Source: a virus. From it: a stretch of DNA of 64,000 nt. The stretch spans positions 1-64,000 of the IMG/VR virus record IMGVR_UViG_3300034279_001754; one strand, given 5' to 3'. The first letter of the stretch is position 1. The number at the start of each line of letters is the position of its first letter. Both the position numbers and the translations under genes were made by a program. Positions 25,329 through 33,581 of this stretch are shown piece after piece. The notes under the pieces were generated by a model. That model saw nothing but the letters and a program-made list of their open reading frames with translations, was not told where the DNA came from and ran no database searches.

Positions 25329-26006
25329 TCAGCTTGCCTCCTGGCGGAGTAGCGCCAAGTTACTCTCGTAGAAGCGGCGAAGGTCCTCATACCTTTTGAC
25401 AGGCTGACCGTAATAACTGTTGCCGCTATAGGTTGGTAACGATGCCCATTCCGGAGCAAGCTTTGCAATTAGCGTAGGAGTAATCTTTCCGGAATCAGCG
25501 AGACGCAAAGCATTACGCCTTTCGACAAGGTACAAGGCTGCTTGGTCTTGGTTTCCAGGGCCAAAGTCCGAAAGGTTAAGTTTCTTGGAGGCTTCATCCC
25601 AGGTTCCTGGCAAGAACTGATAAGCCCCAGCAGCTGCACTTGTATAGCGAGGCGAGTATTGGATTTGATTTGGATGTTTTTCTAATGGGGATACCATGCG
25701 CCCCCCAAACAGAATCCGGTAGCCATCTCGGCTATTTTCAGTCCAGGTTCCTTCGGCGAAGCGAATGGTATTTAAAAGGGCTCTGCGTTCTGGCGTAAGC
25801 TCATAGGCAGGGGCCGGTAAAAACTTTGTAGGATCGCAGCCTGTGCAAATGGGGTCGAGTCCTAGTGGTAGACCTGGGGAGAGACCCCTGATTGCGACTT
25901 TCTGAGGTACAGGGTATTCCAGTCTGTTAAACTCAGTAAGTCCGTTCAGCGGGGTTGCAACAGTTCCAACCAGGGAAACAGCCACAAGTGTAGTGAGGTT
26001 AAGCAT
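25329..26006 (-). CDS. endolysin-like muramidase, GH104 type
   Basis: 225 residues. An N-terminal hydrophobic stretch (LTTLVAVSLVGTVATPL) may be a signal or signal-anchor. The catalytic domain runs from about residue 75: TIRFAEGTW, DGYRILFGG, AAAGAYQFLPGTWDEA, DQAALYLVERR and LAPEWASLP. These are the conserved blocks of the lambda R-like lytic transglycosylase family; Glu in FAEGT is the probable catalytic residue. It is the best candidate for the lysis enzyme. A long structured leader and promoter lie upstream. Confidence 0.88.
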   Translation of the reverse strand: MLNLTTLVAVSLVGTVATPLNGLTEFNRLEYPVPQKVAIRGLSPGLPLGLDPICTGCDPTKFLPAPAYELTPERRALLNTIRFAEGTWTENSRDGYRILFGGRMVSPLEKHPNQIQYSPRYTSAAAGAYQFLPGTWDEASKKLNLSDFGPGNQDQAALYLVERRNALRLADSGKITPTLIAKLAPEWASLPTYSGNSYYGQPVKRYEDLRRFYESNLALLRQEAS

Positions 26007-26175
26007 TTAATTAGTTAGATACAACATCCGATTAGGATAAGGAGAAGTTCCCCGTCTCAGGGGCGAATCCCTCGGCACATTTTGTTTAAGACGCTCTATC
26101 GGCATCCGATACCCACTTTGCGATTTGCAAAGAACCCCCTCATAAAGGGCGACGTTTTAGGTTCCGTCATGGGTC
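26007..26175 (-). promoter_or_regulatory. structured 5' leader of the endolysin gene
   Basis: About 170 bases between the promoter and the ATG, with several hairpins: CTTTGC-AAAT-CGCAAAG, TATCGG-ATG-CCGATA and one in the GTCTCAGGGGCGAATCCCT region. Most leaders here are under 50 bases, so this length suggests post-transcriptional control. No known riboswitch is recognised. Confidence 0.4.
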
Positions 26176-26181
26176 ATGCCC

Positions 26182-26209
26182 ATTATAGCACCCTAGATCA
26201 GAAAGTCAA
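26182..26209 (-). promoter_or_regulatory. sigma70-type promoter of the endolysin gene
   Basis: -35 TTGACT, 16-base spacer ending GGTGC, -10 TATAAT. It is one of the best matches to consensus in the window. Confidence 0.7.
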
Positions 26210-26243
26210 TGGGTAAGGGCGGATGGACAAGTGGTGACGACCC

Positions 26244-26429
26244 TTACAGGAAGTCGGAGTCCGGTGTATTACCAAAGTCTAAACAATATTCTCTAAACAT
26301 CTTCTTAACTAATTGCCAATTTTCCCCGCTGGCATCTAACCCAAGTTTCTCAGTGGCTTGGGGGACGTTCCATTTTGCCCCATATAATTTTCCCATCGCA
26401 ATTTCATAGTCTCCCTTTGAAAAAGTCAT
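26244..26429 (-). CDS. hypothetical protein
   Basis: 61 residues (MTFSKGDYEIAMGKLYGAKW), no family. The ATG overlaps the stop of the upstream gene (one shared base at 26429). Confidence 0.65.
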   Translation of the reverse strand: MTFSKGDYEIAMGKLYGAKWNVPQATEKLGLDASGENWQLVKKMFREYCLDFGNTPDSDFL

Positions 26430-26866
26430 TACTTGTTGCCAGGATTTTTATTGTTATTTTTCCGTTTATTGTCATTTAACAAATTATTTACCATCTTAGT
26501 GAGAATCTTATTGACAGGCTCTGGGACCCGGTAAACGGGTATTTTTGGTTTTTTGCCAGGGGTTTTAACTGCTGGGGCTTTCGTTTCGGGTTTTGTCACC
26601 GAGGGCTTTGCCACTGGGGTCTTTGCTGCGGGTAACTTACGTTGGGCCAATATCTGATTAGCAACTTTGGTGATCGCTGGATTTAAAGCCCAAGGAATAT
26701 CAACCATGCAAACATGGTAGCCCGGGATGCAAGAAGCCCCGCAAGATTTACCCCTTTTGCATTTCTTTCTTTTTAGTTTGGGTAAATTGAGACCACCTAA
26801 CCTAGATATTTGACCGCGTTTAGCGGCATTAATCTGGCCCTCAGTTCTTTTCTCAATTAAAGGCAT
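26429..26866 (-). CDS. Cys-rich, Lys/Pro-rich protein
   Basis: 145 residues. The N-terminal half has KCKRGKSCGASCIPGYHVC, a Cys cluster seen in some cyanobacterial phage and polyvalent proteins. The middle is a Lys/Pro/Ala repeat (VAKPSVTKPETKAP). The end is Asn/Lys low complexity (NDNKRKNNNKN). It is probably basic and nucleic-acid or wall associated; the function is unknown. Confidence 0.7.
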   Translation of the reverse strand: MPLIEKRTEGQINAAKRGQISRLGGLNLPKLKRKKCKRGKSCGASCIPGYHVCMVDIPWALNPAITKVANQILAQRKLPAAKTPVAKPSVTKPETKAPAVKTPGKKPKIPVYRVPEPVNKILTKMVNNLLNDNKRKNNNKNPGNK

Positions 26867-26886
26867 CTAGGGTGGATCGCTTGGTC

Positions 26887-27315
26887 TTATTTTACCCCGT
26901 TACCCTTTCTTTCCTTACCCTGATAATTACCCCTAAGGGCCCTGTGAATCCCATCAAACCACCCTGCCTTACGGGGATCCCCACACTTCCACAACGGTAA
27001 ATGAGATAACAAATATCGTTTTTCCTCATTAACCAAACAAGCGATTGCGCTAGGGTCATAACCTTCATAGTCGGGGTCATAGAACTTAACTACCGGTATA
27101 GAGTGGTACTCTAATGATAAGAGTAAATCTATCAGGTGCCATCTCCCCTCAACTGTTAGCCAAACGAAAGAGGGATGCTCGCCCTCAGGAACTCCCCGTA
27201 AACGGCAATACTCCAGCTGAGCATGAGCTGACTGGATAGCTTGCTGATGGGTAGGTAGATCACGCCTAGAAATGGCGTAGAAGTGTGGAGTATCCATGTT
27301 GATTTCGGTAGACAT
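26887..27315 (-). CDS. Pth2-like peptidyl-tRNA hydrolase family protein
   Basis: 142 residues from MSTEINMDTPHFY. The pattern HFYAISRRDLPTHQQAIQSAH, with a following helix, SFVWLTVEG, a helix, VKFYDPDYEG and SAIACLV, fits the PTH2 fold in its phage/bacterial divergent form. The standard lysine in the first motif is replaced. If active it would recycle peptidyl-tRNAs, fitting the tmRNA, tRNA and EF-Ts content. The later ATG at 27297 is equally possible. Confidence 0.65.
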   Translation of the reverse strand: MSTEINMDTPHFYAISRRDLPTHQQAIQSAHAQLEYCRLRGVPEGEHPSFVWLTVEGRWHLIDLLLSLEYHSIPVVKFYDPDYEGYDPSAIACLVNEEKRYLLSHLPLWKCGDPRKAGWFDGIHRALRGNYQGKERKGNGVK

Positions 27316-27336
27316 AGCTATTGACAATAATGGCAT

Positions 27337-28038
27337 TTACTTAGGGGGCTTCCCACGGAAAGAAATCTTAGCATCAAACCCCCTCTGTGTCAACCGGTCC
27401 TTGTCTGAAATGTCTACTGGTGGCAAACTGTCGGGGTTATCTCTGAGGGATGTCAAAAACATAGCAATCTCCTGGTACATTTGCTCAGCAGTGAACAAGG
27501 ATGCAAACCCCAGTTCCCCCAAGTTTGGCACCGTTCGATTTAGGGTTATGTGGGATGGTTCGAGACCCCTGTAATTATCCCCTAGAGTGAAAACAGGAAT
27601 TTGTAACTTTTTGGATACTTCCACACAGGCTGAGTTTGGAACTCCAATTAGGTCTTTGATGTCTGGCTCTTTGAACCATACTCCAGGGGATCTGCTGTAG
27701 ACTAGGGCCAAGGATGGGTGAGCCTCGGTAATTAGTTTATATTTGGGGAGATACACTCCAGGTTCATAAGACACCAGTAGGTACAACTTTCCACATACCG
27801 AGCACCATTTGTATGCCCAGGGAAATGGGTCCGGTTTTCTGCCCCAGTATCCGTCGGCTTTTGGTAACGGTTTAGCTGGTATCCCTCCTTTCACCCCAAT
27901 GGAAAAATAACCACAACTGTATTCGTCCTTACTCTCTAAATCTCTACGAACATAAGTGTTAGCCGGATCCCCACCTTCTTGGCTATATAGGTATTCTACA
28001 TAGTCATAGTAGTCTTTGAATTTTGAAAGGATTTTCAT
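27337..28038 (-). CDS. hypothetical protein
   Basis: 233 residues. A CSVC pair (KWCSVCGKLYLLVSY) near residue 79 is the only visible motif. No domain is recognised. It begins MKILSKFKDYYDYVEYLY. Confidence 0.7.
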   Translation of the reverse strand: MKILSKFKDYYDYVEYLYSQEGGDPANTYVRRDLESKDEYSCGYFSIGVKGGIPAKPLPKADGYWGRKPDPFPWAYKWCSVCGKLYLLVSYEPGVYLPKYKLITEAHPSLALVYSRSPGVWFKEPDIKDLIGVPNSACVEVSKKLQIPVFTLGDNYRGLEPSHITLNRTVPNLGELGFASLFTAEQMYQEIAMFLTSLRDNPDSLPPVDISDKDRLTQRGFDAKISFRGKPPK

Positions 28039-28075
28039 TGTTTTAATGGCGGGTTTTTCTGTAAACCAGGGTAAT

Positions 28076-28339
28076 TCAATTATTGATGCACTCTTTGTTT
28101 AAGGGTCCATCTGAATGTGATGCCAAAATAGTGAACTTATCGAGGTTATCATAGGTCTGGCTTCTACCCCATTGGTTCACCGATTCTTCAATCCACCAAT
28201 CTGTGGGCGGGTTAGTACCGTGGTTAAATTCTGTGACCAACCAGCTTTCCCTATCGTATGCCCATGGAACATTTGAAAGCTCTGCTTTCCTGGCAATGTA
28301 AGTTCGACCGTCAGGCCCCTCAAGAAGTAGGTGCGTCAC
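28076..28339 (-). CDS. hypothetical protein
   Basis: 87-residue unrecognised protein with several Trp (WWIEESVNQWG). It lies 6 bases from the upstream gene. Confidence 0.65.
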   Translation of the reverse strand: MTHLLLEGPDGRTYIARKAELSNVPWAYDRESWLVTEFNHGTNPPTDWWIEESVNQWGRSQTYDNLDKFTILASHSDGPLNKECINN

Positions 28340-28345
28340 TTTTAT

Positions 28346-28699
28346 TCAGTCCCAGTCCCCATCCAAACGTCTGCTAACCCTATTAGCAGTTTCGACAGCG
28401 TCTTCAATTTGGTTTTTTAAACTGATTATAATGTTGGCAATGTTCGTGTAGATTATTCCATCGTTATAACTAAGGTCAAAACCGCAATTGTATTCATCAT
28501 TCTCTTCAACTCCTGAACCGTTAAAAATTTCCCTAAGAACCTTGTGGGTATTCCACTTATCCCGGAACTTGTAGTAATCTTCTCCCTTTTGGAAATCACT
28601 CCAAGCTAGACCACTGTAGTCTGGGGGACCGCACTCTGATAGGATTTTCTTAAGTTTTTTCTTACCGGTAGCAGTCAATAATTTAGGGTCGATTTCCAT
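28346..28699 (-). CDS. hypothetical protein
   Basis: 117 residues, unrecognised. Its ATG is just downstream of the tmRNA 3' end and hairpin, so it may be read from the same transcript. Confidence 0.65.
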   Translation of the reverse strand: MEIDPKLLTATGKKKLKKILSECGPPDYSGLAWSDFQKGEDYYKFRDKWNTHKVLREIFNGSGVEENDEYNCGFDLSYNDGIIYTNIANIIISLKNQIEDAVETANRVSRRLDGDWD

Positions 28700-28711
28700 T
28701 TTTCTATTAGT

Positions 28712-28979
28712 GTTTGGGGCAGCAAGGGGACCGAAGCCCCCCGCAATGAGTCAGAATGCTATAGCTCAAACGGCTACGGCAGTCCTCTCGAATTTGACGA
28801 TTTTGTTAGCGTCTATGTTGTGCTTATGCAAGCGGCTTTCGGTAATTGGCTTGCTGTCGGTCGATTCCAGAGCGGACCCTCGAAAGGGAAATGGATCCGG
28901 GGCGATTCGAACGCCCGTGTCGCGCAGTAGTGACAACTACCTACACCCAGTTTTGAGCCGTATGGTAGGGCTTTAACAA
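28712..28979 (-). ncRNA. ssrA: circularly permuted (two-piece) tmRNA
   Basis: Read on the minus strand, the T-arm and 3' acceptor strand come first (GGGCG-TTCGAAT-CGCCC, then CGGATCC and A73 at 28892). After 12 intervening bases the mature 5' end begins at 28879 (GGGTCCG, then CTCTGGAATCGAC, the conserved tmRNA start). The acceptor strands pair with G3.U70, the alanine identity element. The tag frame follows the resume context CATAGACGCT and encodes ANKIVKFERTAVAV then TGA (28810-28766). The gene ends near a GGGGGG-cTTCGg-TCCCC hairpin. Two-piece tmRNAs with tags beginning ANKIV are known from marine Synechococcus/Prochlorococcus-type cyanobacteria. The tag ends VAV instead of VAA. Confidence 0.88.
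28726..28742 (-). terminator. UUCG hairpin at the tmRNA 3' end
   Basis: GGGGGG-C(TTCG)G-TCCCC, a six to seven pair stem with the very stable cUUCGg loop. No U tract follows, so it may end the RNA by processing rather than termination. Confidence 0.5.
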
Positions 28980-28982
28980 TTA

Positions 28983-29228
28983 TTACCCGTTACAGTTAAA
29001 AGTCGATGTAATCTCATACTGCCTAAGTAAGTTAAACAACTCAGTTTGAAGGTCTTCGAAGCCGCCCACAAGTTGACCCTGAGTGACCGCATAGCAAGGG
29101 CCCACTTTAGAGCCCGCCCAAGGTATGACTTGTTTGTGCTCTAGAATCTTGTTCCTGTACTTAAGAAGTAGGGAGTTAATCCCGGAGGCGAGCTGAACTT
29201 TATCGGATAGATCTACTTGTTTTAACAT
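28983..29228 (-). CDS. hypothetical protein
   Basis: 81 residues, unrecognised (MLKQVDLSDKVQLASGINS). It is first in the transcript that continues into the tmRNA. The stop is only 4 bases before the likely tmRNA precursor. Confidence 0.65.
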   Translation of the reverse strand: MLKQVDLSDKVQLASGINSLLLKYRNKILEHKQVIPWAGSKVGPCYAVTQGQLVGGFEDLQTELFNLLRQYEITSTFNCNG

Positions 29229-29289
29229 GGTTGGTAAAGGTGTTGGTAACGGTGGATTGATAACAAAAGGTGATGTTACCGGATGGGCT

Positions 29290-29357
29290 GGGTCCGGGCA
29301 TAGCCTGCGGCGCCCGTCCCTGGTCGGGGGCTACGCCCCCTCCCGAAATTTTCGGGC
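29290..29357. repeat. GC-rich hairpin repeat, copy 1
   Basis: About 65 bases that recur in inverted orientation at 58560-58626 with few differences. They contain the hairpin arms GGGGGCTACGCCCCC and CCCGAAATTTTCGGG and the segment GCCTGCGGCGCCCGTCCC. Here the element falls in the leader between promoter 29367 and the gene at 28983-29228. Confidence 0.75.
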
Positions 29358-29366
29358 CATACCCCT

Positions 29367-29394
29367 ATTGTAGCGCGTTTACTAGGGGAGGCAA
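29367..29394 (-). promoter_or_regulatory. promoter of the 28983 gene and tmRNA
   Basis: -35 TTGCCT, 16-base spacer ending GCGC, -10 TACAAT. The leader contains the GC-rich repeat. Confidence 0.55.
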
Positions 29395-29464
29395 GGCGGC
29401 TAACCCCCCACAACCCAGCAAGCTGCCTGGAGTCCACCCATTTAACATATATGGCTAGGCAGGT

Positions 29465-31033
29465 TCACCCTTGCGGGACCATCCGCCGCCTATTTCGAGT
29501 CGATGGAACTTCGATATAAGTCAAATGCTCTTTGGCTCTTGTCACCTGGACATAACATAAGTTGTTTTCTTGAATAATTTCCCAATCTTTTCTCGCCCAC
29601 TTACTTGGGTTATAAGCATTCATACCTAGCGCATAAACGTGATCCCATTCTTTACCTTTAGAGCGATGCACTGTGGATAGGGTCAAAATGGACTGGCCCT
29701 TTGACGAATCACTATCTCCAAACAACCCTTTAATTTTATCGATCAATACACTGATTGGATCATCCAATTTACACTGTTCCATCAAAACCCTTAAGGTTTC
29801 TGCTTGGTCTTCAATATCATCACATTTTGTATAATCTTCGTCATCCCTAGCCTTAGCCATGGCTTTTATGTACCAGTTGGCTACTTTGGACTCTAGTTCG
29901 GACACCTCTTCACAATCCCAACGGTTTATTAACTTAATTAGACCATCTCCAATAGCCCGACCCTCTACCCTGCATGAAATACCCTTCTTGATAAGCTTAA
30001 AAGCCAACTCAACCAAGGGCTTCGTTACTCTGCACAAGATGGTATCGCTCGGGTTAAGGTTGGGATTCTTCAGTAGATCTTCCAACTTTAGGGAATCTAC
30101 AATGCCGTCAGGCGCACCATCAAATGCTTTAATGTGGGGCACCCACCTTTGGGCCTCCTTGACAATGAGCTTTGGACAACGAAAAGTTGTTGTCAGCGGG
30201 AGATTGATGGTGTTGAATTCTTTAGCAATCAAATCCATTGCATTGTGGTCAGCACCAGTATACGCATTGATCGACTGATGGCTATCCCCAACAGCAATTA
30301 GACGCCCATTAGGGGCAAGCATCATCTTAATGAGCTTACGTCTTACGGGGTTAGTATCCTGTGCTTCATCTAGGAGGACCCAGTCGTATTGCTTAGATTT
30401 TAACCCCAAAAGGACCGGCCCATACACCATGTCATCGAAGTCAATTATTTTAGGGATGGCCCTATTACTTTCTTTTAGGACAGCACGAGCTTCTTTGATT
30501 CCGTCACTTAGTGATGCAAACTTAGGGAGAGCCAAATCCAGGGAAAAGTGATCAACCATATGGCCCCAAGCCAGGTTATCATCAATATTTGAAAAAATAC
30601 CGATCCCAATTTGTTTGGCTTTTGATGCAGCATTTATGGCAAATGTGCGCAGATAAGGGTTTTTAACGACAGAGTCTGCAATTTTTTTGAGTTTTTTGTA
30701 CCCGTCTAGCTCTACCCTTGGGTAAGCAGAACGTAAAATTTTATACCCGAAACTATGAACGGTGCCAATATTGAGTCGATCTCCGATTTGCATTGGGCTA
30801 GATCTTACTTCAAGTTCTTTGACAATGGCTTTGTTATAGGCGCAAAAACCTACATCGCCCTTAGTTCGAGGGAGAACCCCAAGTAAAACCTTAGTTTTTC
30901 CTGACCCTGCTACAGCTTCAACAAGTGCAGATCCTTCACCTTTGACGGCCCATTCTGCTACTGCATACTGCTCAGGGGATGGGGTTGGCCCTTTGGTTGA
31001 GGTTGAATCGTCAGTAGGTTGGGGTATTAGCAT
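29465..31033 (-). CDS. UvrD/REP-like superfamily 1 helicase
   Basis: 522 residues, 3'-5' helicase type. Walker A AVAGSGKTK near residue 41, then the TVHSFGYKIL motif (Ia/Ib region), DFDDMV, DEAQD (motif II) near 222, GDSHQSINAYTGA (motif III) and LTTTFRCP (motif IV). STVHRSKGKEWDHVY (motif V) and CYVQVTRAKEHL (motif VI) complete the set. It is shorter than UvrD, as in phage forms. The role would be DNA replication or recombination. The leader is CAAC-type (GCAACCAAACCGCAACCAAG). Confidence 0.92.
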   Translation of the reverse strand: MLIPQPTDDSTSTKGPTPSPEQYAVAEWAVKGEGSALVEAVAGSGKTKVLLGVLPRTKGDVGFCAYNKAIVKELEVRSSPMQIGDRLNIGTVHSFGYKILRSAYPRVELDGYKKLKKIADSVVKNPYLRTFAINAASKAKQIGIGIFSNIDDNLAWGHMVDHFSLDLALPKFASLSDGIKEARAVLKESNRAIPKIIDFDDMVYGPVLLGLKSKQYDWVLLDEAQDTNPVRRKLIKMMLAPNGRLIAVGDSHQSINAYTGADHNAMDLIAKEFNTINLPLTTTFRCPKLIVKEAQRWVPHIKAFDGAPDGIVDSLKLEDLLKNPNLNPSDTILCRVTKPLVELAFKLIKKGISCRVEGRAIGDGLIKLINRWDCEEVSELESKVANWYIKAMAKARDDEDYTKCDDIEDQAETLRVLMEQCKLDDPISVLIDKIKGLFGDSDSSKGQSILTLSTVHRSKGKEWDHVYALGMNAYNPSKWARKDWEIIQENNLCYVQVTRAKEHLTYIEVPSTRNRRRMVPQG

Positions 31034-31104
31034 CTTGGTTGCGGTTTGGTTGCGGTTTAGTAGTTGGTTGATAATTGGTTTATAGCTGGGTGTGTCAAAT
31101 TAAC

Positions 31105-31293
31105 TTATGGCAATATGGCAATGTCCCAGTGGGGATCCCCTGAAAGATCCACCCATGCGCAGTATTTGCCGTTAACTGAAACGAAGAATATTTTATTGCC
31201 TTTCCGCTGTTCGATGTTGATATTGGGGTTTCCACCCATTGAATTTATCAGGCGGTTCCTGGCTTTGTTTGAGATTGGAATTGCTCGGGCCAT
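31105..31293 (-). CDS. hypothetical protein
   Basis: 62 residues from MARAIPISNKARNRLI. Beta-strand-rich end (KIFFVSVNGKYCAWVDL). A promoter 25 bases upstream (31318-31346) excludes the longer frame to 31368. Confidence 0.65.
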   Translation of the reverse strand: MARAIPISNKARNRLINSMGGNPNINIEQRKGNKIFFVSVNGKYCAWVDLSGDPHWDIAILP

Positions 31294-31317
31294 TTTTCGA
31301 CTTTGGAACTTACTTCT

Positions 31318-31346
31318 ATTATAGTACATGCTTGCTGTAAAGTCAA
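31318..31346 (-). promoter_or_regulatory. sigma70-type promoter
   Basis: -35 TTGACT, 17-base spacer, -10 TATAAT, a near-perfect match. It drives the gene at 31105-31293. Confidence 0.7.
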
Positions 31347-31367
31347 TGGCCCCGAGGTTAACCACCA

Positions 31368-31835
31368 TTAGTTAAAACTAGGCTCTAGCAGCAGTGCCAG
31401 CATTTCCTGAATGGTTTTATAGACGGGATCTCCGGGTGAGAAGGAAAACTTTTGAGTTGCTTTATTGTCGATCCATTCGCGGATGCCGGTTCCAAACTCA
31501 GTTGACCTAGCATACCAATCGCAGACCATCTCAGCAACGTAGACTTTCGGCATGTCGTGGATGCTACCCCAGTATTCGGGGTGATGTGGGTTCACGGACT
31601 GATGATGTTTGATGACTTCAGAAAGTAAAGGGTCTGAATGAAAAAGGTGAGCAAACTCTATACCTTTGAATTTAGAATTATCATGGATTTGCCCGTTGGC
31701 AATTAGGTTGCGACCAAGCTCAATTTCGCCACGCTTCATTAGTTTGAGTCCCAGCTTATAGCAGCCCCTTTGAACATTTTGAATGTGGTTAAAAACAAGT
31801 TCGATTTTATCGATGGATTCAGTTTCGATTGTCAT
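31368..31835 (-). CDS. DUF5662 protein
   Basis: 155 residues from MTIETESIDKIELVF. It has HIQNVQRG, HDNSKF near residue 57, KHHQSVNPHHPEYW near 82 and MVCDWYARS. The conserved His/Asp set suggests an HD-like metal site. The family is common in phages and catalysis is unproven. The start at 31835 replaces the longer frame to 31853. Confidence 0.85.
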   Translation of the reverse strand: MTIETESIDKIELVFNHIQNVQRGCYKLGLKLMKRGEIELGRNLIANGQIHDNSKFKGIEFAHLFHSDPLLSEVIKHHQSVNPHHPEYWGSIHDMPKVYVAEMVCDWYARSTEFGTGIREWIDNKATQKFSFSPGDPVYKTIQEMLALLLEPSFN

Positions 31836-31887
31836 TTGGGGAGTGCCTGGCATTCATCCATACGTTATTACCCTGCTTTACCGGGCT

Positions 31888-33012
31888 CTAGCAATGATAG
31901 TGATAGAATTTTTCTATGGTTTCACCACACAAAGAGTTGATTAATTCGTCATCAATTGTGCTTTGTAAAACGCACTCATTTTTCATTACGTGGTCGGCTT
32001 CGTTAAATAACTGGTTCACAGTGGAAGTCAGTTCATCATAGGAAATTCTACCGTACTTAATGTCAAGAAGGAACTCTGCGTCACCGACCAATTTCCTATC
32101 TACGAATAGCTTACCGGTCCGCATCCCTTCAATAACCATTTTCATAAGCCTCACGCAATGACTAGCATTCTTACCATCATACCCACAAGCCCGTTCAATT
32201 TCAGATCGTTTGACATTTCTATTCGTCAACCAATCTTGATAGTTGCTCCATCTTCTCAGGTCTGCCCGGTATTGCTGACTGGAGTGGAGTAATGCCATGT
32301 ACTCATCACTTGCCCTTGTGATTTTCTGTGTCTCGTCAAAGCATTGCGTTGGCAGGACACTCTGTTTCAGAATACCTTTCCAACCAACCTGTCCATTAAG
32401 GATGTCGTAAAGCTCAGTGGAGGCCTGGTAATATTCGATTCTATCTTTAATCAACAGGTACAAATACTCAATAAACGACTCGATCTGCGAGGGTGTTAAG
32501 CTCGGTGAGGGTACCCCGTAGTCTTCCCACTCTGGTTTCCTTGTTGGTGGATTCCGCAGCCATTTGCGGTGGGTTTCCATCTTTTTGATTTGAGACTTTG
32601 CATACTGGACAAATGTGCCAGAGATTCTTTTGGAGATTAGTTTTGTTCGGTTGTCGATCAGGGACTGCCCAAGGTAATCAAGGTAGATATAGCTATCGAG
32701 GGTTTGCCAAAGCATCTCCAGGATGTTGGGGTTTTGCGATCGTAATAGGCTGAGATATCGCCTGATGCCATAAACTACTGAGTCGGAATTGTCTAATTCA
32801 GGAAATCTTGTCCTAAAAGTTGGTTCCCCGGTATGCTCCCACCCCTTGTCCTTTTGTTCAAATGTTTCTAATGTAGTGTAAAATCTCCGTGGTGCAACAC
32901 AGATACCTTTAAAGTCAAGGTCTGACATTTCGGTGTTTAAACCATAGGCGTGACTACCTGATTTACAAAATAGGATCATCCCGTCTTCGATTTCTTTTCG
33001 TGTAATTGTCAT
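31888..33012 (-). CDS. predicted nucleotidyltransferase (COG3541/YcgL type)
   Basis: 374 residues. The motif GSHAYGLNTEMSDLDFKG at residues 19-36 is the Pol-beta-superfamily nucleotidyltransferase signature (GS...DxD). Further blocks are IRRYLSLLRSQNPNILEMLW and ACGYDGKNASHCVRLMKM, which are typical of this subfamily in phages. Substrate unknown. The start follows a CCCCCTCCCAAAAAA leader. Confidence 0.88.
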   Translation of the reverse strand: MTITRKEIEDGMILFCKSGSHAYGLNTEMSDLDFKGICVAPRRFYTTLETFEQKDKGWEHTGEPTFRTRFPELDNSDSVVYGIRRYLSLLRSQNPNILEMLWQTLDSYIYLDYLGQSLIDNRTKLISKRISGTFVQYAKSQIKKMETHRKWLRNPPTRKPEWEDYGVPSPSLTPSQIESFIEYLYLLIKDRIEYYQASTELYDILNGQVGWKGILKQSVLPTQCFDETQKITRASDEYMALLHSSQQYRADLRRWSNYQDWLTNRNVKRSEIERACGYDGKNASHCVRLMKMVIEGMRTGKLFVDRKLVGDAEFLLDIKYGRISYDELTSTVNQLFNEADHVMKNECVLQSTIDDELINSLCGETIEKFYHYHC

Positions 33013-33035
33013 TTTTTTGGGAGGGGGAAGTCTCG

Positions 33036-33347
33036 TTAAGTAGGGTCGTTGGCCTCTAGGAGGTACTCCGATCGGATCAAGTGCTCGTCTACTTCGTAGT
33101 AAGAAGGGATATCAATTTTATCGTGAGGCCCATCAATGCGAAACTCCTCTCGTACTGCAACCATCAAAGCATTTACAAAGGAGTCTAAACAATCTAAATT
33201 ACCGCAAACTCCGGTATTTGTCCTGAGACACTGGATTTCGATGGTAGCCCTATAACGTTTGATTCTCGATGCTTCTACTGAAGCAATGTCAGCTTTTAGT
33301 TTCCGAATTTGAAGGTCGGTCAGTTGAGCTAGGTCAATCAATTCCAT
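33036..33347 (-). CDS. hypothetical protein
   Basis: 103-residue protein. The N-terminal 35 residues form a helix (LAQLTDLQIRKLKADIASVEA), then a beta segment (RATIEIQCLRT). Unrecognised. Confidence 0.65.
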   Translation of the reverse strand: MELIDLAQLTDLQIRKLKADIASVEASRIKRYRATIEIQCLRTNTGVCGNLDCLDSFVNALMVAVREEFRIDGPHDKIDIPSYYEVDEHLIRSEYLLEANDPT

Positions 33348-33371
33348 TGGGTTTTCACTTTTTTATGTAAA

Positions 33372-33581
33372 TCATTGGGTCCATTCTCTCAAGTCAACAA
33401 TTTCATACCAAGCGCATTGCCGGGACCCGTACTCTCCGCCTTTAACCTTGAAATTATACGGAGCTACCGACTCTACTTGCTCTTTAGCTTCTTCGTATGT
33501 TGAGAAACAACCAATCCAGTCTCCAGTATCACATGACGGGTAATAATAGTCTCCAGCAATTAACAAGTATGGCTTATTCAT
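33372..33581 (-). CDS. hypothetical protein
   Basis: 69 residues (MNKPYLLIAGDYYYPSCDTG). The YLLIAGDxYYP...W start is a type seen in many small phage proteins; the function is unknown. The ATG overlaps the upstream gene's stop at 33578. Confidence 0.7.
   Translation of the reverse strand: MNKPYLLIAGDYYYPSCDTGDWIGCFSTYEEAKEQVESVAPYNFKVKGGEYGSRQCAWYEIVDLREWTQ

Noticed and set aside
28880-28980. Ordinary tRNA-Asp (loop TTGTCAC) at the T arm near 28905
   Set aside because: The anticodon stem does not pair and no 5' acceptor precedes it; the matching strand lies downstream, as in permuted tmRNA.
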